From Bimuria novae-zelandiae CBS 107.79 (Eukaryota; Ascomycota; Dothideomycetes; Pleosporales; Didymosphaeriaceae): a stretch of 64,000 nucleotides of DNA. The stretch covers positions 561,941 through 625,940 of the forward strand of contig ML976667.1 of the NCBI GenBank assembly GCA_010015655.1. Reading direction: 5' to 3'. Below the pieces are notes generated by a model that was not told the origin of the DNA, searched no databases, and saw only the letters and a program-made list of their open reading frames with translations. Positions within the stretch are counted from its first letter, which is position 1; the number at the start of each line of letters is the position of its first letter. This document shows positions 59,345 through 64,000 of the stretch, piece after piece. A program made the position numbers and the translations under genes.

Positions 59345-59718
59345 GTTGGGTAGGGGGAGCGTAGTGTACGATAGCAGAGCTTTTGTGGTACGTGGGGCGT
59401 ATGCCAAGGAGAAACTATATTCCGGAAGTAGTGAACGTAACGGGTCAGGACTCCTTCCTGGTCGACGAATCCACAAAGGATAATATGACTGTCTCTCTCT
59501 GGATTCGTTGACCGCTGCTTCGACACCTATATCCGATTGCACATATATACATTGGGTGGCATTCTCACCCACCATGGATCAACAAGTCGAACTACTGTGC
59601 TACATTCCGTCAGACCCACGGCCTAATCCGCAACAAAGCGCCATCCATTTTCAACCTCCGATATATAAATATCCATCCATCTTCAAAACCATAAAAACCG
59701 CACAAACGACACCGGGTA
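59345..59718. other. Intergenic between convergent genes
   Basis: 370 bp; no gene seen. Confidence 0.45.
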
Positions 59719-60321
59719 TCAAACACTCCTCTCATTCGCACACAGCACAAACACCAAATCCGCGCCATCCCCCGCATCCCCACACCCAAATACCGGCTCC
59801 ATCATCCCCAACTTCGCCACTGACGTATCAACATAATACGTTTGACCGGGACAGTAAGTGTTTCCTGCGCACCGCACCCGCTGACACTGGGGTTCGTGAG
59901 GACTGTAATCTCCAACCCGGCGACGTGGCCCGGGCACGCGCTCGCATCGCTCCCCTTTGCGCAGTTGACGAGCAAGATGTCGTAGTATAGGATGTTGTCG
60001 GCTACGGCGTACTCGAACTGTGTGTGGTGGCCGTCGAGGAGCTGGGGCGTGTGGGAGATCTTGAAGCTCACGCCGCCGGGGCGCGGACGGGCTAGGTGTA
60101 GCGCGTGCGCGCGGGGAGGTGGGTGGTACGGGAGCTGCCCTGAGTGGATGTTAGTGGCTGTAGTTTGGGAAGACATTGGAGGGAAAGGGGGGACTTACGG
60201 AGTTGTCGACGTTCCATAGCCACATATCTCTTGTGCAGTCGTTTGCGACGGTGATGTGGCCGAGCGCGGCGGCGAGTGTGGCGTATTTTAAACACGCTAA
60301 AAGAGTGTATCTGAATAGCAT
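59719..60321 (-). pseudogene. BYS1-like small secreted protein gene, disrupted
   Basis: Exon 1 (60321-60199) encodes a signal peptide and HITVANDCTRDMWLWNVDNS, the typical opening of BYS1 / thaumatin-like small secreted fungal proteins. A 59-bp intron follows (GTAAGT donor, CTAAC branch, ACTCAG acceptor). Exon 2 then reads SSRTTHLPARTRYT and stops at TAG. The family body is seen downstream in other phases: GVSFKISHTPQLL and QFEYAVADNILYYD in one frame, then CQRVRCAGNTYCPGQTYYVD and GDGADLVFVLC in another. One nonsense codon and two frameshifts (near 60080 and 59890, both beside runs of four C) break it. The runs leave assembly error possible. Function of the family is unclear; its members are abundant in pathogens and yeast-phase fungi. 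Confidence 0.55.
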
Positions 60322-61981
60322 TTTTGGTAAAGAGGCTGGGGTAGGGAATGACTGGAGTGGGCAAGAGAGGGTGTGTTTCGGAGTAACGAGTGTGTATAGA
60401 GGATAACAGTCTGCGCAGGGAGCGACGGGAGCGAAGGGTAACGAGCGTGATGGAGTTGTAATTCAACTCCCATTTCACCTGCCGCTTGAACAACCTTGGA
60501 TATATCATTTCCACCTATGGTACCAGACCTCATGTTTGGATCTCACAAACCAAATCCTTTGTCTACGGCTCCGCCAAGAGAACGTTATCTTTATTGTGAT
60601 GTCCGTGGAAGGTCTAGAAAGGCAGGTCGTCTTTGTGTCAGAAAATAAGCTTGTGGTCCTGTTTTGTTGGTCCGTCACTACTCTACTGAGCAGGCAAGTC
60701 CAGGACACACCGGAGCGTGATAATCTCCCCACTAGAGAATGCGTGGCTGAAACTATGGGCGTAGGGTTGGAACTTTCGCATATCGCGAAGCCACTGTTCG
60801 CACGGAGTCCCTTACGAGAACTAGGGCTTAAAGTAAACCACATCCGGTCCTGTCCCGTGATGCTGTGTCCAGACTAAGTGTAATTAGAGGTAACTCGGAG
60901 GTGATTAGTACTTGGATTGATTCACAAGATGCGAGGTTTTAATACCATCTCGTCGCTTTCGGTTTCATTTTCAAGACGAGCAAGGCGTGCTGAGTTTTGT
61001 GCTGCTCGGGACCTAGCATGGGTGAACCAATTCGTCAGTCTTTGTCGAATCGAACGGGAACACGCGAGACGTAGGTACCTTAAATAATAATTTAAATAAT
61101 AGTGTACTTTTAAATCACCCAATTTCACCTGAATTGAGCATTGAGTTACTGTCTAAATAGCCGTTGCTACGTTAGACTTGGTGAACCCCTTCGTCGTCTC
61201 TCGTCCACTTCATCCGACTCTTACCGATAGATGCACCACAACAATGTGCGATGAGCAAGCTATGGTTTGATGAAAAATTTCCCGGAACCCGGCAGGGGTA
61301 TACGGTTGATGTGGATTATGATTGACTGTGCTGCAGAGAACGAGTGGCGAGGTAGTCGTCGAATAAACTTGAGTCGCCGGACTGACACTGCTCAGCTCAC
61401 CGTACAGGATATTCCCTATAATTTATCCCCGCTTCCTGCAAGAATCTTGAGTATCATGAATGATTTATCCCCATGATGGATTCTCATTTTCTTGGGGTCT
61501 TTTGAGATGCAGGGCGGTTCATCGGGGATTACCTGATCGCGAAATCTTCACTCCTCATCACTGGTCGCACCCAACGTCCATGTACGTGGGAGCACATCGA
61601 CGAGAATGTCTACTCCATAATATGGTTATCCGACAATGGAAAATGATAACAAAAAATGGTTGTGGGAACGTCGAGAACTATAAGACCTCGAAAATGGTGT
61701 ATCCGAGCCACCTTTGTGTACCTTCATAGGTATAGAGAGAGTGGTTTCAGCAACCCGCAGATACTTCGAATATGCGTACTGGTTAATATGCTCACAGCAA
61801 TCATCGGCGTTCTGGTCCCTCGGTCGTGACTCCACCTTGCTTAATAGCACCAACCGGCGTCATCAGGCAACGTCAGCATAGAATGATCTCGATACTACTT
61901 CCCCGAAGACGACGTAAAGTTTCAGGGGACAGGTCAGAGCACCGGCGAAAGACTGTAGCCAAGCTGCTGATGGATACAGCA
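60322..61981. other. Intergenic, 1.7 kb
   Basis: No supported gene. Several GGATAA-type GATA motifs are present but not clustered enough to call. Confidence 0.45.
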
Positions 61982-61987
61982 TATAAA
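61982..61987 (+). promoter_or_regulatory. TATA box of the DUF1264 gene
   Basis: TATAAA 83 bp upstream of the ATG at 62070. Confidence 0.4.
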
Positions 61988-62069
61988 GCTGTGCTGGCTG
62001 CACACTTTTGATAAGCCAACTTATTCCGAACACCCAAGCGTTCTATTTCCCAGCTCTTTCAACCCAAAG

Positions 62070-62726
62070 ATGCAGTCGTGGAAGGCACTTCGTGCGGTGG
62101 CTGTCCAGCTACTCGCTCTCGCGGGCGCTGTCTCATCCGATACCACGTCACCACCGAACCAGTTCGGCCTGATCGGCCCTTCATCCGTCATGCTCTTCCT
62201 CAACGGCTTCCACTTCATCTCCGGGCACCTCGACCAGATTCTCCACGCAAACTACCACTGCAGCATAATGTCAGCGGACTTCATCCAGTGCGCCGTCTAC
62301 GTGCCTGGCACCAATCCTGCTCGCCTTGCCGGTGTCGAATACATCATCTCCGGCCCAGCTTTCGAGAAGGTACTCATAGAGGAGAGGCAGCTATAGCACT
62401 CGCACCAGTACGAAGTGACCAGCGGATTGCTAGTGGAGCCTGGGATGTCTGGAAACGTCGACAAGGAGGTTATGAAGCTTCTCGTTAATACGCATGGCAA
62501 GACGTTCCATACGTGGCGGTACGCCTCGAAGAACAACTCGATTCCGCTGGGCATTCCGGAGATTGTTAATGGGTACACCGCGAATGGCCAATTGGATGAT
62601 ACGTATGTGGGAAATAGAGATGAGATTTTTGGGTTGAATCATACGGCCATTAGAGAGAATAGGTCGGATATCGTTGCGCCGCCGGTAGTTGATGGTGCGG
62701 ATTCGTGGAAGAGGGGCTTTGTGTAG
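62070..62726 (+). pseudogene. DUF1264 (oil-body-associated protein-like) gene with nonsense codon
   Basis: From ATG 62070 the frame runs to TAG at 62394-62396 and then stays open in the same phase to 62726. The two parts make one DUF1264 protein: LNGFHFISGHLDQILHANYH, SADFIQCAVYV, ARLAGVEYIISGPAFE, then after the stop HSHQYEVTSGLLVEPG and HGKTFHTWRYAS. Family members carry Trp immediately before HSH, so TGG became TAG, a G-to-A change in TpG context as RIP makes. The first 22 residues look like a signal peptide (VQLLALAGAVSS), unusual because plant oil-body-associated members lack one. A TATA box remains. Reading past the second stop gives 27 more codons. Without readthrough the product is 108 residues and lacks the second half. 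Confidence 0.7.
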
Positions 62727-63366
62727 ACGCTGGAATTGAAGAATACGACGGGATTTCAAGGGCCGGGTGGTAGCGGTAGTCAAGCAGTACTCGGTCATCG
62801 AGACTGAATGACCTCCGATGGTTGAGCCCAGTTGCTACCGTGAATGCCTCAGTGGCAACGCTAGTGAGCTCATACGCTATAGCTCTTCAGACGTACGCGT
62901 ACCTATCCTAACCAAGTGCATTTCTTTCACAAATTCATACACGAGATACGTGCGCTTCGTTCCGTTTTGTACACGTGCCGCTTCTCCAGTTGTGTAACTC
63001 CAGTATGAGCTCTTTCGTAATACGTCCAAGACTTTGAGCGGACAGAGTAGACTGCTTGCTGAACGTTATCGGCTGGGGACCTAAGTCGAATCGGCTCTGT
63101 GAACTTTTTTTTGGCATGCACACCTACCTTTTTCGCTGTTGACGTGTGTTCGAGACGCGAGTGATTGAATTCTCCACCGTACCACGTTCATATGGGGAGT
63201 CACGCAATGTAACGTCCTGCAGTGCCACTTCCTCAATCACAAGTATGGAAGCATCAATGGATTCAGTATCACTTTGAACTTCCCAGCCATTTCTTTTCAT
63301 ATCAGAGTCGTGTTTTCCTGATCCTGAAACGAGAGCGGCTCATATCAGGCACCCCGGCCCAAGTTA
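62727..63366. other. Intergenic, 640 bp
   Basis: No supported gene between the DUF1264 gene and the MITE. Confidence 0.45.
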
Positions 63367-63653
63367 TCGGTGATTCTGGAAATACCTGCTCGACCCACTT
63401 AAGGCGTATTTCTCATTAGACTGCGCGTATTTTCTGTTCTGGTCTCCTTTTTTTCGCTTTTCTCTCCACCACACAAGGAACTTTGGATAATAATATACTA
63501 AAAGTAGATAAAGGGCTTCTATAGAGTTATAAGTACCCCCCTTAAATTTTTTAGAAGATTTAAGTTTTTTGCGTTTAAGAAAATACAAGAAAAGGAAGGA
63601 TTGACGATGACTGGCTGGCTCTGTGGGTCGAGCAGGTATTTCCGAAACGATAA
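63367..63653 (+). mobile_element. 287-bp MITE, copy 2
   Basis: Same length and orientation as the copy at 9440-9726, flanked by TA at 63365-63366 and 63654-63655. Only three base differences were seen over 287 bases. The flanks are unrelated to those of copy 1, so the TA-bounded unit is the mobile one. Confidence 0.88.
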
Positions 63654-63655
63654 TA

Positions 63656-64000
63656 GTGGTTGAGGTGGGGGCGCTTTCCACGATTCCAAGAACGCTGCAG
63701 CCTAGAGCGTGCCAACTCCCAGCGATAACCCTCATGCGCAACTGACCGATGGAAGTACAGGACTTGATGGGTCGCACAACGGCCACACGCCACAGTACTG
63801 TAGCACGATGTATCTTGTACATGGTCGTTGATTACACGCTCGGAACGAGGAGTGGTCCCAACACTAGTCGGTTGCATCGTCACCCGCAGCGTAGACCGAC
63901 TCTAAGCTCCACGCCTGGGGTCCTACCCATTTCGGTGATACCATGCTGCGCCGGATTCAAGCACCAGGCACGCTGACCGCCGCTGCCTTCTTTATCTCGT
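63656..64000. other. Window end, no supported gene
   Basis: 345 bp of GC-rich sequence; nothing recognised. Confidence 0.4.

Overview
This window looks like nuclear DNA of a filamentous ascomycete, most likely a dothideomycete and possibly a member of the Pleosporales (class-level inference from gene content, not tested). The genes carry short introns (44-128 bp) with GTRNGT donors, CTRAC-type branch points and YAG acceptors. The transposon copies are AT-rich, full of TpA and riddled with stops in the way repeat-induced point mutation (RIP: CpA to TpA) produces.

Layout. 1-5.4 kb: a small unknown gene, a two-exon unknown gene and a coiled-coil gene broken by two adjacent stops. 5.4-7.1 kb: a membrane-anchored protein of the PAF-acetylhydrolase fold that seems to have lost its whole catalytic triad. 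7.3-13.95 kb: a dense nest of three different Fot1/pogo-like (Tc1/mariner) elements plus a 287-bp MITE that sits in the terminal repeat of the first. 14.1-15.9 kb: carotenoid oxygenase with a damaged or unresolved 5' end. 18.3-19.7 kb: secreted proteinase K-type subtilase. 20-25.1 kb: a coiled-coil membrane protein, ribosomal protein S5 and a long coiled-coil protein. 25.4-31.5 kb: a GNAT pseudogene, a fourth Fot1-like element and a DUF6604 pseudogene. 32.7-39.3 kb: a Zn2Cys6 regulator, an RTA1-family membrane protein and a large C2H2 protein. 41.7-44 kb: PAN3. 45.3-48.2 kb: an unknown Cys-rich protein and a damaged RNase H-fold gene. 49.4-50.4 kb: an AA9 lytic polysaccharide monooxygenase. 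53.4-59.3 kb: a bZIP factor and tRNase Z. 59.7-62.8 kb: a broken BYS1-like gene and a DUF1264 (oil-body-associated-like) gene with a nonsense codon. 63.4-63.65 kb: a second copy of the MITE.

How it fits together. Two kinds of DNA alternate. Core housekeeping genes (RPS5, PAN3, tRNase Z, bZIP, C2H2) are intact with clean introns. Accessory genes near or between repeats (GNAT, DUF6604, BYS1-like, DUF1264, RNase H-like, carotenoid oxygenase) carry stops or frameshifts, many of them C-to-T or G-to-A changes. No secondary-metabolite cluster, CRISPR array, tRNA or rRNA gene was recognised. The points most worth following are the PAF-AH-like pseudoenzyme, the nested transposon series whose order can be read from shared TA sites, and decay of the genes on both sides of the element at 26.4-28.5 kb.
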